Below are positions 1 through 8,037 of a stretch of 64,000 bases of DNA, in pieces; position 1 is the first letter of the stretch, and every line of letters begins with the position of its first letter. The DNA comes from Lentzea cavernae (GTDB lineage Bacteria > Actinomycetota > Actinomycetes > Mycobacteriales > Pseudonocardiaceae): NCBI RefSeq assembly GCF_014653695.1, contig NZ_BNAR01000018.1:62001-126000 (forward strand). The letters run 5' to 3'. Both the position numbers and the translations under genes were made by a program. Under the pieces are notes generated by a model, which did no database searches, was not told the DNA's origin, and saw only the letters and a program-made list of their open reading frames with translations.

Positions 1-1
1 C

Positions 2-67
2 CGCGAGGCCTACAACCTCGCGGTCGAGATCCGGCGCGAGCTGAAGGCGCGAGGGCTGACGACGTGA
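2..67 (+). CDS. 3' end of an unidentified gene (partial)
   Basis: An open frame enters from the left edge and stops at TGA 65-67. The 21 visible residues end in ELKARGLTT and look helical and charged. The stop overlaps the GTG start of the next gene by GTGA, as in the rest of the operon, which supports real coding. No function can be given from so short a tail. Confidence 0.6.
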   Translation, partial: REAYNLAVEIRRELKARGLTT

Positions 68-411
68 GCGCCGACGAGCTCGCGGACCAACAACGGGAAG
101 ACGAACTGCGCGGCCAGATTGAGTCCCGTCCTGAGCGGGCCGCCGATGCGATCTCCGAGACGGTCGGTCTCGCAGTGGCCGAAGCGCTGGCGCGCGGTGA
201 GTTCGCCGACCAGCTCGCCGCGCGCGGCTGGGTTCTCGTGCACGTCGGTAACGGCTCGTGTCCGGAGCCGCCGAAGGAGCGGCTGCACGACGGCATCGAC
301 ATCACCGCGCAGGGCTGGCTCGACCCGTTTGGACGTCTGCACGAGCTGTGGCAGACGGCCTGGGAAGCAGGTCGCCTCGTTGGTCACGCCGGGGAAGGAA
401 CAGAGTCATGA
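64..411 (+). CDS. hypothetical protein, 115 aa
   Basis: Acidic, alanine- and arginine-rich protein of unknown function; I see no signal peptide or membrane segment. The middle (residues 68-95) has the pattern VLVHVGNGS...PKERLHDGIDIT. The GTG start overlaps the previous stop (GTGA) and its TGA overlaps the ATG of the ASCH-domain gene (ATGA), so it is translationally coupled to both neighbours in the rightward early operon. Confidence 0.75.
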   Translation: MSADELADQQREDELRGQIESRPERAADAISETVGLAVAEALARGEFADQLAARGWVLVHVGNGSCPEPPKERLHDGIDITAQGWLDPFGRLHELWQTAWEAGRLVGHAGEGTES

Positions 412-1013
412 AGGTGCTCACTGTCAGGCAGCCTTGGGCCTGGGCGATCGCCATGGGCCACAAGACGATTGAGAACCGCTCCCGCGCAACGAGTCACCGC
501 GGACCGCTTGCCATCCACGCTGCAGCGAAGTGGGATGAGCCGCGCGAGCACTGGCTTCGACACGTCGTGCACGTTGCCCGCGACCTCGGCCGGCCGTTGC
601 CGGAGAAGCTCGAAGACGACATGCCGTACGCGGACCGGGGCCTGGTGATCGCGGTCGTCGACGTGGTGTCCGTGTGCACGGCGTCTCGCGACGATCGCCA
701 GGAGGACTGCGACTGCGGGCCGTGGGCGATCGTCGGCGAGACGCACTGGAAGCTCGAGAACGCCCGTCTGCTGCGCGAACCGATCCCAGCGAAGGGCACG
801 CTGCAGCTGTGGAACCTCGACGTCCCACTCGACTTTCGCTGTGGCGCCATCGGGTTCTGGGGAGCGCGGAACACCCGCTTCGTGTGCGAGCTGCCTGAGG
901 GGCACGACCAGAAACACCACGAGTCCGGCGACACGATTTGGTTCGGCGACCACACCCCACCGTGCACGTGCGGGCGATGCCCCGCCGTGGTGGAACAGGT
1001 CGGTGCGCTGTGA
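408..1013 (+). CDS. ASCH-domain protein, 201 aa
   Basis: The first 35 residues carry the ASCH signature: MKVLTVRQPWAWAI, then KTIENRS, then GPLAIHAAAKW. ASCH domains are beta-barrel folds related to PUA domains and bind RNA or modified nucleotides; phages often carry them near nucleic-acid enzymes. The C-terminal third, after LQLWNLDVP, has Cys/His clusters (CELPEGHDQKHH and CTCGRCP) that could form a zinc site. The ATG at 408 was preferred over the upstream GTG at 258 because it matches the family start and overlaps the previous stop. Substrate unknown. Confidence 0.85.
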   Translation: MKVLTVRQPWAWAIAMGHKTIENRSRATSHRGPLAIHAAAKWDEPREHWLRHVVHVARDLGRPLPEKLEDDMPYADRGLVIAVVDVVSVCTASRDDRQEDCDCGPWAIVGETHWKLENARLLREPIPAKGTLQLWNLDVPLDFRCGAIGFWGARNTRFVCELPEGHDQKHHESGDTIWFGDHTPPCTCGRCPAVVEQVGAL

Positions 1014-1306
1014 AGCCGAAGGCCGCCAACATCGACACCCGCCGTGCGCGGTGTCTCCGTGAATGCGTGACGACTTTCCGCGGCGAGCACGGCGCGGCGA
1101 TGCCGGGCGGCCCCTTCCCGGGCACCAGCGGGGAACCGGGGGGCGTGCGCCGCTGCGAGCACGGCCAGGTGTGGGTGTTCGAGAAGGACGACGTCTACGG
1201 CTTTGACCACTGGGAGTGGCTCAGCCGTGTGTGGAACCCGGTCCGGTATCGCCGTGCAGTGCGCGCGTTGCAGCGCAACGACTTCAGGAAGGAGCCTCGG
1301 TCGTGA
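1010..1306 (+). CDS. hypothetical protein, 98 aa
   Basis: A small basic protein starting at a GTG that overlaps the previous TGA. It contains CLRECVTTFRGEHG, then RRCEHGQVWVF, and an aromatic stretch FDHWEWLSRVWNPVRYRRAV. The Cys/His spacing could support metal binding, but I recognise no family. It sits in the coupled early operon; its stop overlaps the next GTG. Confidence 0.7.
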   Translation: MKPKAANIDTRRARCLRECVTTFRGEHGAAMPGGPFPGTSGEPGGVRRCEHGQVWVFEKDDVYGFDHWEWLSRVWNPVRYRRAVRALQRNDFRKEPRS

Positions 1307-1674
1307 CCGAGCAGAACAAGGCGCCGGAGGTCCGGCTGAGCCCGGATCGCACGCGAGTCGCTCTGCGGTTCGAGGGCCGCGAGTACTGGACCGCACAGGG
1401 CAACGGCAGCTTCGAGGCGCTTATGTCCGACGAAGACGTCGCGGACTGGACGCCGCTCGTGCCCGACGACGGCCAGCGCGAGCACGTGATCGACGTGCGC
1501 GAGGACGGGTGGACGATCAAGCACCCGATGTCCTGCCGCAGTGACCTGTTCGCGTGCGAGGTCAACCGGGCGGCCGGGCAGCAGATCAAGGCGATGCCCG
1601 CGCCCGCCGGCAAGTACGAGTGCGGCTTGGATGGCGCGGGCGTGTTCTCGATCGGGAAGGCGGTGACGTCATGA
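1303..1674 (+). CDS. hypothetical protein, DUF6085-like C-terminus, 123 aa
   Basis: The protein ends with REDGWTIKHPMSC...FACEVN, a motif shared with actinobacterial and actinophage small proteins of the DUF6085 type (family from memory). The middle, ALMSDEDVADWTPL, is echoed by LLTDEEVAEWAPL at the end of the gene at 49359-49817, so the two are likely distant paralogues at opposite ends of the element. A GGAAGG ribosome site lies about 12 bases before the GTG. Function unknown. Confidence 0.75.
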   Translation: MTEQNKAPEVRLSPDRTRVALRFEGREYWTAQGNGSFEALMSDEDVADWTPLVPDDGQREHVIDVREDGWTIKHPMSCRSDLFACEVNRAAGQQIKAMPAPAGKYECGLDGAGVFSIGKAVTS

Positions 1675-2333
1675 CCGAGCCGGACACCGGTGCACCGTTG
1701 GTGGAGCAGATGGCGATCGCGATCTACTCCACCTCGCTCGGCGACGACCTGGGGAAGTCCGTGAACACCCCGTACTGGGACGACCTGCCGAAGTCTGGGA
1801 GGGCGGCGTGGCTGGCAGAAGCGGCTGCCGCGTTCGGGTCCGTGGTGCGGCCGGAGCTGGAGCGGCTCACCGCCGAGTCTGAACGGCTGCGCCAGCAGCG
1901 GGACAACGGCATACTGCGCCACGACGAGGCGTTCGGCGACATGCTGGCCATGGTGAAGAACTGCACCGGGCACCCGGACAGCGGACACGCCTCCCACTTC
2001 GACCAGATCCAGACGCTCCGCCGCGAGCGGGACGAGGCGCAAGCTGCGCAGGCTCTCGCCGAGGAGCGGATCGCCCTGACCCGCAAGGCCCTGCGTCTCG
2101 AAGAAAAGTGGTCGGTTCAGCACGGCGCGCTCGCAGTGCGGCAGGAACGGGACCGGGCGACGGAGGCGCTGGCCCAACAGCAGACCCTGCTGAGCCAGGC
2201 TCGCGAGGTGCTGGAGCGCGTCGGCTGCCAGTTTGACATGTGTACCGGGCCGACCAGCGCACCGGTCGACATGCGGACCTGCTTCGTGTGCGAGTTCCTC
2301 GGCCGCACGTGGGCGGACGGGGTGCAGCGGTGA
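1671..2333 (+). CDS. coiled-coil protein, 220 aa
   Basis: The N-terminus (LVEQMAIAIYSTSLGDDL, then a WLAEAAAAF segment) resembles the short globular start seen in many phage proteins ahead of long heptad-rich helices. Residues about 62-200 are rich in Glu, Arg, Gln and Leu with heptad spacing and should form coiled coils. The end has Cys residues (CQFDMCTG, CFVCEF). It may be structural or a scaffold for early proteins; no enzymatic motif is visible. ATG start overlaps the previous stop by ATGA. Confidence 0.75.
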   Translation: MTEPDTGAPLVEQMAIAIYSTSLGDDLGKSVNTPYWDDLPKSGRAAWLAEAAAAFGSVVRPELERLTAESERLRQQRDNGILRHDEAFGDMLAMVKNCTGHPDSGHASHFDQIQTLRRERDEAQAAQALAEERIALTRKALRLEEKWSVQHGALAVRQERDRATEALAQQQTLLSQAREVLERVGCQFDMCTGPTSAPVDMRTCFVCEFLGRTWADGVQR

Positions 2334-2470
2334 GGCGGCGGGAGCGGTTGCCGGCGTTGTGGCGGCGCATCAGCAGCGGAGGGTACGGCCGCTGGTCAGA
2401 CCCGCGGGGCATGCTCCAGGCCCGCGAGCCGTGGTGGCGCAGGCTGCGACGCCCAGGCGGTACCTCGTGA
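2330..2470 (+). CDS. small arginine- and tryptophan-rich protein, 46 aa
   Basis: Encodes a strongly basic peptide (MRRRERLPALWRRISSGG then REPWWRRLRRP). The GTG start and the TGA stop each overlap a neighbour in the GTGA style, filling exactly the space between two genes, which is the main argument that it is real. Possibly binds nucleic acid or membranes; unproven. Confidence 0.6.
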   Translation: MRRRERLPALWRRISSGGYGRWSDPRGMLQAREPWWRRLRRPGGTS

Positions 2471-2856
2471 GCGTGGTCCGAGAAGTCACGTTCACCTGCG
2501 ACCACGATGGCTGCGCGAACACCACCACGGTGCTGATCGAGTGCGTCGACGCCGATGCGGTGTTCCAGCGGGCCGCGCGGAAGCAGGCCTACGACGCGGG
2601 CTGGGCGTTCAGCAAGGGCACGGACCTGTGTCCCACGCACCGCCTACCGCCGCTAGAGGTCCGGTACGCGGACTGCCCCCGCGAGGGCTGTGGCCGCAAC
2701 GTTGCGGTGAACAAGGACGGATCGCTACGCCGCCACCGGCGCCTTGTCGACGGTGAGCTCGGACCGTCCTGCCGGGACCCGATCAGCGGCGACGTGCACA
2801 CCCGATACCCGAACCAGGTCAGCGACAAGCCGTTGGAAGGAAACCCCGATGCCTGA
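2467..2856 (+). CDS. zinc-ribbon-like protein, 129 aa
   Basis: Cys/His pairs are spread in zinc-ribbon fashion: CDHDGC near residue 10, CPTH near 58 and CPREGCGRN near 72, followed by a basic RRHRR segment. Such proteins are common in actinophage early operons and may bind nucleic acid or act as adaptors. GTG start overlaps the preceding stop. The downstream gene begins inside its last codons (ATG 2849). Confidence 0.7.
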   Translation: MSVVREVTFTCDHDGCANTTTVLIECVDADAVFQRAARKQAYDAGWAFSKGTDLCPTHRLPPLEVRYADCPREGCGRNVAVNKDGSLRRHRRLVDGELGPSCRDPISGDVHTRYPNQVSDKPLEGNPDA

Positions 2857-3307
2857 GCGGATCCAGCGCAAACGCACCGTTGGCTGGCGGATGCCTGAGA
2901 GCACGCAGTTCGTCGGCCGCCCCACGAAGTGGGGCAACCCGTTCGCGCTCAACACCGACTACGGCCTCGCCCGCGTGCCGGGCGTACTGAGCGGCGAGCC
3001 CTGGGAGTACGAAGGCCGCATCAGCAGCGACGGCGCACGCCACGACTACCACCACCCCGACGGGCGGATCACGGCCTGCCACGTCCGCTTCATGACCGCG
3101 GCCGAGTCCGTCGAAACCTACGAGCGGCTCCTCACCGGAAACCTCAGCCCGTCGATGGTCGCCGCCGGCTACCGGCTCGACCGCCGCAAGGTGACCGCCG
3201 AAGACGCGCAACGCGAGCTGGCAGGGAGAAACCTCTGCTGCTGGTGTCCGCCTCAGCAGCCGTGCCACGCAGATGTGCTGCTCAGACTGAGCAATCGTGA
3301 GGTATGA
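2849..3307 (+). CDS. DUF4326-family protein, 152 aa
   Basis: Matches the DUF4326 pattern: STQFVGRPTKWGNPF near the start and LAGRNLCCWCPPQQPCHADVL (split as two conserved blocks) at the end, with the Gly-Lys-Trp-Gly-Asn and Cys-Trp-Cys...Cys-His motifs. The family is widespread in phages; it is thought to act on nucleotides or nucleic acid but has no settled function. The ATG follows a GGAAGG site at 2835-2840. Confidence 0.85.
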   Translation: MPERIQRKRTVGWRMPESTQFVGRPTKWGNPFALNTDYGLARVPGVLSGEPWEYEGRISSDGARHDYHHPDGRITACHVRFMTAAESVETYERLLTGNLSPSMVAAGYRLDRRKVTAEDAQRELAGRNLCCWCPPQQPCHADVLLRLSNREV

Positions 3308-3308
3308 C

Positions 3309-3971
3309 GTGCCTGTCGCGCTGGACCTGACCAATGAACGGTTCGGGCGCCTCGTGGCGCTCGCGAAAGAAGGCAAAGACAACCACGGAGCCTGGATGTG
3401 GCGGTGCCGCTGCGACTGTGGTGCAGAGCCACTTGTTCGCGCCGCGACCTTGAAGGCCGGAGCCTGCAGTGCGTGTGCATCATGCGCCTCGACGCGACCG
3501 ACGCACGGGATGACTGGCACCGCTCTCTACTCACGGTGGAGGTCAATGCTCGACCGCGTCGGCAACTCCCAGCATCGTCAGTACAACAACTACGGCGGCC
3601 GCGGCATCACGGTGTGCGATCGATGGCGTCGGTTTGAGGCATTCGCCGAGGACATGGGGGCGACCTTCAAGCCGGAGCTGGAACTCGATCGGATCGACGT
3701 CAACGGCAACTACCGTCCCAGCAACTGTCGCTGGATCACCCACGCAGAGCAGCAGCGCAACAAGCGCACAAATCACATCGTCTCGTTCGCAGGGCGAACC
3801 CAGACCGTGCAGGACTGGGCCGAACTGCTGGCCATCAAGCCGAACACGCTGATCTACCGGCTGCGCCGCGGCTGGTCTACCGAACGCGCGTTGCGGACCG
3901 GCGCCGATTCTGACGTCTGGCAAAGGCTTCTTTCTGTGAACAGCGCTCAGGTACAGGAGGGGACGCGGTGA
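3309..3971 (+). CDS. HNH-type homing endonuclease, 220 aa
   Basis: Contains a treble-clef-like start (RFGRLVAL then WRCRCDCG), then the conserved block LYSRWRSMLDR, YNNYGGRGITVCDRW, LELDRIDVNGNY and SNCRWITHAEQQRNKR. This is the common phage HNH endonuclease associated with mobile insertions; the LDRID...NY...NCRW region holds the His/Asn-Asn active site equivalent. A GTG at 3309 was chosen over 3297 since the family starts just before LTNERFGRL and GAGG sits 6-7 bases upstream. The C-terminus has a DNA-binding HTH-like tail (VQDWAELLAIKPNTLIYRL). Confidence 0.85.
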   Translation: MPVALDLTNERFGRLVALAKEGKDNHGAWMWRCRCDCGAEPLVRAATLKAGACSACASCASTRPTHGMTGTALYSRWRSMLDRVGNSQHRQYNNYGGRGITVCDRWRRFEAFAEDMGATFKPELELDRIDVNGNYRPSNCRWITHAEQQRNKRTNHIVSFAGRTQTVQDWAELLAIKPNTLIYRLRRGWSTERALRTGADSDVWQRLLSVNSAQVQEGTR

Positions 3972-4246
3972 GCGCGCACGTCGTGTCCTGGGCCAAGCTC
4001 ATCGAATCGCTGGAGACGGCCTGCCGCGATCAGGGCAAGTCGATGCGTGAGGTCGCCAAGGAGCTCGGCATCGCAGGGTCGGGACTCACCAGGTTGAGGC
4101 AGGGCAAGAGCCTTTCCGCTGACGCGACCGCTGCGCTGGTGGCATGGCTCTACCCCGACGACATTCCACCGTGGATCGAGCCCTGCTCGCCGACCGCTGG
4201 CCGGTCCTCGCACACACTGCAGAGGGGAGAGGGCGATGGCCGCTGA
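3968..4246 (+). CDS. small helix-turn-helix protein, 92 aa
   Basis: Residues about 8-60 form a Cro/XRE-like helix-turn-helix: LIESLETACRDQGKSMREVA, then KELGIAGSGLTRLRQGK and SADATAALVAWL. It is probably a DNA-binding regulator of early genes. The GTG overlaps the HNH stop and is preceded by CAGGAGGGG at 3954-3962, an excellent ribosome site. The residues after position 65 look unstructured. Confidence 0.8.
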   Translation: MSAHVVSWAKLIESLETACRDQGKSMREVAKELGIAGSGLTRLRQGKSLSADATAALVAWLYPDDIPPWIEPCSPTAGRSSHTLQRGEGDGR

Positions 4247-4532
4247 CTACCACCGCGAGGAGACGACCACGACGACCGTGCGGCTGGTCGCGAAGGCGCC
4301 GCTCGACGGCACCGCGGACGTCTACCAGATGCTGATCCACGCGAGGCTGGAGCTCAACGAGCACCTCGGCAACGGGCGCACCGACGGCGACCCCGGCTAC
4401 GGCCGGATCTGGCTGGAACCGGTCGGGTCCGAAGGCGACTCCGACGCTGGCATCGCAGTGCGCTTCGACAAGTCCGTCACCCGCGCCACCGGCGGCACGC
4501 TGTCGAGCGGAGGTGCGACCCGTGCCCACTGA
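4236..4532 (+). CDS. hypothetical protein, 98 aa
   Basis: A small acidic protein with beta-rich sequence: TTTTTVRLVAKAPLDG, then YQMLIHARLELNEHLG, then YGRIWLEPVG. I recognise no family. An AGAGGGGAGAGG site lies just before the ATG. Its start overlaps the preceding gene by 11 bases and its end overlaps the next start by 11 bases. Confidence 0.7.
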   Translation: MAADYHREETTTTTVRLVAKAPLDGTADVYQMLIHARLELNEHLGNGRTDGDPGYGRIWLEPVGSEGDSDAGIAVRFDKSVTRATGGTLSSGGATRAH

Positions 4533-5115
4533 CTCGCCCGTGATCGTCGCGCGCATCCCGGCCGGCCAGCCGCTCGACCTGAGCCAGGCGGTGCTCGCGC
4601 TGTTCGGCACCGTGCTCGACGACTGCCACATGGCCCCTGGCAACGGCACCGACAGCGCCGCGGACATCGTCGGCGGCGAAGGCCTGCCCGTGAGCGACAT
4701 CGTGCAACGCCTCCGGCGCGCGATCAGGAAGCTCGGCAAGACCTTGCCGAGACCGATCCCTGAGGACGAGCCCGACGACACGCTCGCCGAGGACCCGCCG
4801 CGGCTCAACGCCATGCGAGCCACCGAGACGGGCATCGAGCTTGGTATCGGCGGAGCAACCGAGGCGGCCCGCGCGCTCGCCGCCGATCTGCTCGCCGTGT
4901 TCATCCCCGCCCTCGATGAGGCGGGCGCCGAGAACTACCTGTCCTGGGACGCCGTCAACCCGACGACGGGCGACGCGTACTCCGTGATGCTCGTGAAGTC
5001 GAAGGGCCTCACACCGCACCAGGCCCGCCAGCGCGCGGACGCGGAAGCCGCGCGTCTCCGCGAACTCTGCCGGGCCAACGGCATCGACCCTGAAGCGAAG
5101 GAGGTGCCAGCGTGA
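4522..5115 (+). CDS. hypothetical protein, 197 aa
   Basis: Begins at GTG 4522, chosen over GTG 4513 because CGGAGG at 4508-4513 then has proper spacing. The first part reads VIVARIPAGQPLDLSQAVLALFGTVLDD in pieces; later segments (ALAADLLAVFIPALDEAG and KGLTPHQARQRADAEAARL) look helical. No known domain is evident. Its TGA overlaps the GTG of the J-domain-like gene, so co-translation is likely. Confidence 0.75.
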   Translation: MPTDSPVIVARIPAGQPLDLSQAVLALFGTVLDDCHMAPGNGTDSAADIVGGEGLPVSDIVQRLRRAIRKLGKTLPRPIPEDEPDDTLAEDPPRLNAMRATETGIELGIGGATEAARALAADLLAVFIPALDEAGAENYLSWDAVNPTTGDAYSVMLVKSKGLTPHQARQRADAEAARLRELCRANGIDPEAKEVPA

Positions 5116-5717
5116 CGTCCTGGCAGATCGAGCCCCTCGGCACCTGGGGCCGCGAGGTCACGAGGAATCGGCGGCCCGCGCACACGTTCCGCGTCTCCTG
5201 GTCGAACACCTTGGAGTTGCTGACATCCGAGATCGAGATGCTCGGCGTGCGCGGGGTGATCGCGGTTCGAATCGACGTGCAGCGTGCGGACATCCGCCTC
5301 GACGGCATGATCCGAGCCCGTGCACGTGCCGGCTTCCCCGGCGTGGTTGTCTCATTCGAGTCCCGGTTCGGGCCGCTGTCGTACGCGACGGACGCCTACG
5401 ACACGTGGCAAGCCAACGTCCGAGCGATAGCCCTGTCCCTGCAGGCGCTGCGCGCGGTCGACCGGTACGGCGTGTCCAGGTCGGGGGAGCAGTACGCGGG
5501 CTGGCGCGCCATCGAGTCGAGCAAAGCCACGTCGGAATTCGCATCGGCGGACGACGCACTGCGTTGGCTCGAAGAAGTCGTGGCCGAGCCTGGTATTCGC
5601 AGCCGCAAGAACCTGGTGCGGCTCGCTGCCCTGAAGTGCCACCCAGACCAACGCGACGGCGACCGGACGATGTGGAACCGGTACGAAACCGCCCGGAAAC
5701 TCGTGGAGACCCTGTGA
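5112..5717 (+). CDS. J-domain-like protein, 201 aa
   Basis: The last 40 residues contain RLAALKCHPDQRDGDR followed by WNRYETARKLV, which has the HPD tripeptide and helix III pattern of a DnaJ-type J domain; J domains recruit and stimulate Hsp70. The central block (TWQANVRAIALSLQALRAVD then GVSRSGEQYAGWRAI) recurs in proteins of actinobacterial mobile elements (from memory). A role in hijacking host DnaK for replication or assembly is an inference. GTG start overlaps the previous stop. Confidence 0.75.
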   Translation: MTSWQIEPLGTWGREVTRNRRPAHTFRVSWSNTLELLTSEIEMLGVRGVIAVRIDVQRADIRLDGMIRARARAGFPGVVVSFESRFGPLSYATDAYDTWQANVRAIALSLQALRAVDRYGVSRSGEQYAGWRAIESSKATSEFASADDALRWLEEVVAEPGIRSRKNLVRLAALKCHPDQRDGDRTMWNRYETARKLVETL

Positions 5718-6577
5718 CCGACATGCTCGACCTCGGCACGCCACCCGCCAAGGCGCACAGCAAGACGGCGCCACCTCGCGACCTCAACGCCCGGGCCATG
5801 TGCGAACTGCTGGAGCGGCACTACCGCGGCAAGGACGGCCACCGCGACCAGGACAGCCACGCCACGTTCCGCGAGCTGCGCGCACCAGACCAGGTGCACT
5901 ACGCGGATTTCGTCGCCGTCAGCCTGTGGAGCAGCCGCGGCCTGGCGGTCGACGTGCACGAGATCAAGGTGTCTCGCGCGGACTGGCTCACCGAACTCGC
6001 GAAGCCGTCGAAGGCAGAAGCTTGGTGGCCGTACTCGACCCGCTTCTGGCTCGTCGTGCCTGACGCGTCGATCGTCAAGGCCAGCGAGCTCCCCGAAGGC
6101 TGGGGCCTGATGGTGCCGCCGAAGAACGCGAACCACCGCGTGATGCAGAAGCTCGTGAAGCCCGCCGTCCGCACACCAGTCCTGCCGCTCGAACTTCTTG
6201 CTCGGATGCTGATGCGCGGCCGAGACGAGGAGAAGCGACGCCTGGAGACCGCCACCCACGAGGCGTTCGTGAAGGGAGCCGAGCAGGCGCGAACGCTCAC
6301 CGAGCCCGCGAGAGCGCCGATGACGCCGGCCGAGCGCGAGCGGCTCAGGACGCTCGACACGCTGGAGCTGATCGTCGGTAGCCCGATCGGCAACTGGAAT
6401 AGCCGCTACAACGCCCGACAGATCGGGGACGCGATCCGGTGGCTCGAGACCGTGAACAAACTGCCCACCAACTACGAGCTCGCAAACCTGACCAAAGTCG
6501 CCGAAAAGATCACCGCGACCGTCGAGGAACTCGGCAAGCTGCTTCCCGAGGTCGCCCCGAACAGGACGGTGGGCTGA
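5714..6577 (+). CDS. MmcB-like DNA repair protein, 287 aa
   Basis: Residues about 45-120 match the MmcB-type nuclease-like fold: VSLWSSRGLAVDVHEIKVSR, then ADWLTEL, RFWLVVPDASIV and ELPEGWGLMV. Other family members (PF06319) are linked to DNA damage tolerance. The Asp/Glu and Lys of DVHEIKVSR match the D...ExK pattern of restriction-like nucleases, so catalytic activity is possible. The C-terminal half is charged and helical. It is coupled to the RusA-like gene, suggesting a recombination or repair unit. Confidence 0.75.
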   Translation: MTDMLDLGTPPAKAHSKTAPPRDLNARAMCELLERHYRGKDGHRDQDSHATFRELRAPDQVHYADFVAVSLWSSRGLAVDVHEIKVSRADWLTELAKPSKAEAWWPYSTRFWLVVPDASIVKASELPEGWGLMVPPKNANHRVMQKLVKPAVRTPVLPLELLARMLMRGRDEEKRRLETATHEAFVKGAEQARTLTEPARAPMTPAERERLRTLDTLELIVGSPIGNWNSRYNARQIGDAIRWLETVNKLPTNYELANLTKVAEKITATVEELGKLLPEVAPNRTVG

Positions 6578-7011
6578 TGGACGCCACCACGACCTACCGC
6601 CTCGTACTGCCACGCTACGACCTCGCGTGGGAGATGGTTCAAGGCAAGCGAAAGCGGCTCATATGGGACACGCTGCGCGGCAACGCGCGGCCTGGCCACT
6701 GGGCGATTCGGCATCGCGCGGTGAAGCAGGTCATCAGCGACGTCGTCACGCTCGCCCGAGCGAACCGCGTGCCAACCGGCAGGCACCTCACCGTCCAGCT
6801 CGTGTGGGCACCCGGTGACCGGCGCCGCGCCGATGTCGACAACCTCGTCGCACTGCAGAAGGTCATGTGCGACGCGCTCAGCCGCGGACGCAAGGACCTA
6901 CCCGGCCTGCACCTCGTGCCAGACGACACACCGCAGTACATGACCAAGCGGATGCCAGAGATCCTGCCGCCTCCCGAGAACGGGCTGTGGCTCAACGTGG
7001 AGGTGTCCTGA
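6577..7011 (+). CDS. rusA: RusA-like Holliday junction resolvase, 144 aa
   Basis: The block WAPGDRRRADVDNLVALQK near residue 78, with acidic residues D81, D86 and D88, is the RusA metal-binding active site; the downstream VMCDAL and LVPDDTPQYM fit the same family. RusA resolves branched DNA during phage recombination and replication. Length is usual for the family (about 120-145 aa). The ATG shares one base with the preceding TGA, giving coupled translation with the MmcB-like gene. Confidence 0.9.
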   Translation: MDATTTYRLVLPRYDLAWEMVQGKRKRLIWDTLRGNARPGHWAIRHRAVKQVISDVVTLARANRVPTGRHLTVQLVWAPGDRRRADVDNLVALQKVMCDALSRGRKDLPGLHLVPDDTPQYMTKRMPEILPPPENGLWLNVEVS

Positions 7012-7202
7012 TGGGCAACGACAACGCCACACTCATCTTCCGCAGAGTGCAGCCCGACAAAGCAAAGGCCGAGGAGACGAGGCAGGAACGACGGCGGGCC
7101 GCGCGTGCGCTCGCCAGCACGTTCGCGCGCGACGCCCAGGACTGCGCGCTGCTGCTCGACGCGCTTGGCCTCACCGCCGCTGAAGGGAAGGCGCGTGCCT
7201 GA
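7011..7202 (+). CDS. hypothetical protein, 63 aa
   Basis: Short charged protein, largely helical (KAKAEETRQERRRAARALA then DCALLLDALGL). Its ATG shares a base with the RusA-like stop and its own end overlaps the next GTG by 8 bases. No function recognised. Confidence 0.7.
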   Translation: MGNDNATLIFRRVQPDKAKAEETRQERRRAARALASTFARDAQDCALLLDALGLTAAEGKARA

Positions 7203-7647
7203 CATCGGCACCTTCGCGGGTGTAGCCGTCGGCCTGCTGATCGCACACCAAGTCGGTGACCACTGGGTGCAGAGCGGACACCAGGCCGCAACGAAAGACC
7301 GACGTGATCACGCGGGCCGGATAGCCTGCGCCCGCCACGTCGCCTCCTACACCGTCGTCACCGCGAGCACCGTGCTCGCGTTGTGGGGAGCGTTCCAGCT
7401 CAACATCACCTGGCAGGGCTTCGCCGCCGGCCAGGTGATGTCGGCGGTGACGCACTACTGGGCGGACCGCCGCTTCACCCTCGCCCGCCTCGCCGCGCTC
7501 GCTGGCCTCGCCCCGTTCTACGCGCTCGGTGCGCCGCGTGAGGGCCGGGACGACAACCCGTTGCTCGGCACCGGGGCGTACGCGTTGGACCAGTCGTGGC
7601 ACTGGGCGTGGCTCGGCGTGGCGGCTTTCCTCACCGCGGTGCTGTGA
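7195..7647 (+). CDS. DUF3307-like membrane protein, 150 aa
   Basis: The start carries LIAHQVGDHWVQSGHQAATK, close to the H-x-x-G-D-x-x-x-Q motif of DUF3307 membrane proteins. At least three hydrophobic segments follow (about residues 42-60, 66-78 and 134-149). In actinophages this gene usually lies in the early region; function unknown. It starts at GTG 7195 with GAAGGGAAG just before it. Confidence 0.75.
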   Translation: MPDIGTFAGVAVGLLIAHQVGDHWVQSGHQAATKDRRDHAGRIACARHVASYTVVTASTVLALWGAFQLNITWQGFAAGQVMSAVTHYWADRRFTLARLAALAGLAPFYALGAPREGRDDNPLLGTGAYALDQSWHWAWLGVAAFLTAVL

Positions 7648-7648
7648 C

Positions 7649-7765
7649 ATGACACGACACGGCAAGAACCTGACAGAAGCACGACATCCGCGTGCCCGTC
7701 GCGCATCAGGCTTCGAGACGCGGTACGAACAACCGAAGCCCTTGCGTCCCAAGCCAGAGAGGTGA
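7649..7765 (+). CDS. small basic protein, 38 aa
   Basis: Encodes MTRHGKNLTEARHPRARR and a Pro/Lys-rich end. The ATG begins two bases after the preceding stop and the frame fills the space before the next ribosome site. Basic composition suggests nucleic-acid contact; evidence for expression is only positional. Confidence 0.5.
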   Translation: MTRHGKNLTEARHPRARRASGFETRYEQPKPLRPKPER

Positions 7766-7768
7766 TCG

Positions 7769-8002
7769 GTGAAGATCCGTCTGATGGGCACCAGCGACGA
7801 GCTCAACGCCGCGATTCCGCTGCTGGGCGAAGTGTTCGAGGTGCTGGAGGTCAACGGCCCCTATGCCAACAGGGGAGCCTCGAAGCTCGGCCGGGTCTAC
7901 GTCGAGGTCGCCGCACCCGCCCCAGCCGGGCCGGTACAGGCACACGCGGTGCGAGCCGACCGCGCCGAGATCACCAGCAAGCACCGCCAGCTCAAGCGCT
8001 AA
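7769..8002 (+). CDS. hypothetical protein, 77 aa
   Basis: Reads MKIRLMGTSDELNAAIPLL, then VLEVNGPYANRGASKLGRVY, a compact alpha/beta pattern that recurs in small actinobacterial and actinophage proteins (from memory, no assigned role). GTG start with GAGAGG seven bases upstream. The last residues are basic. Confidence 0.75.
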   Translation: MKIRLMGTSDELNAAIPLLGEVFEVLEVNGPYANRGASKLGRVYVEVAAPAPAGPVQAHAVRADRAEITSKHRQLKR

Positions 8003-8037
8003 ACATCCCACGACCCCAACAGAAACAGGGCAGGAAC

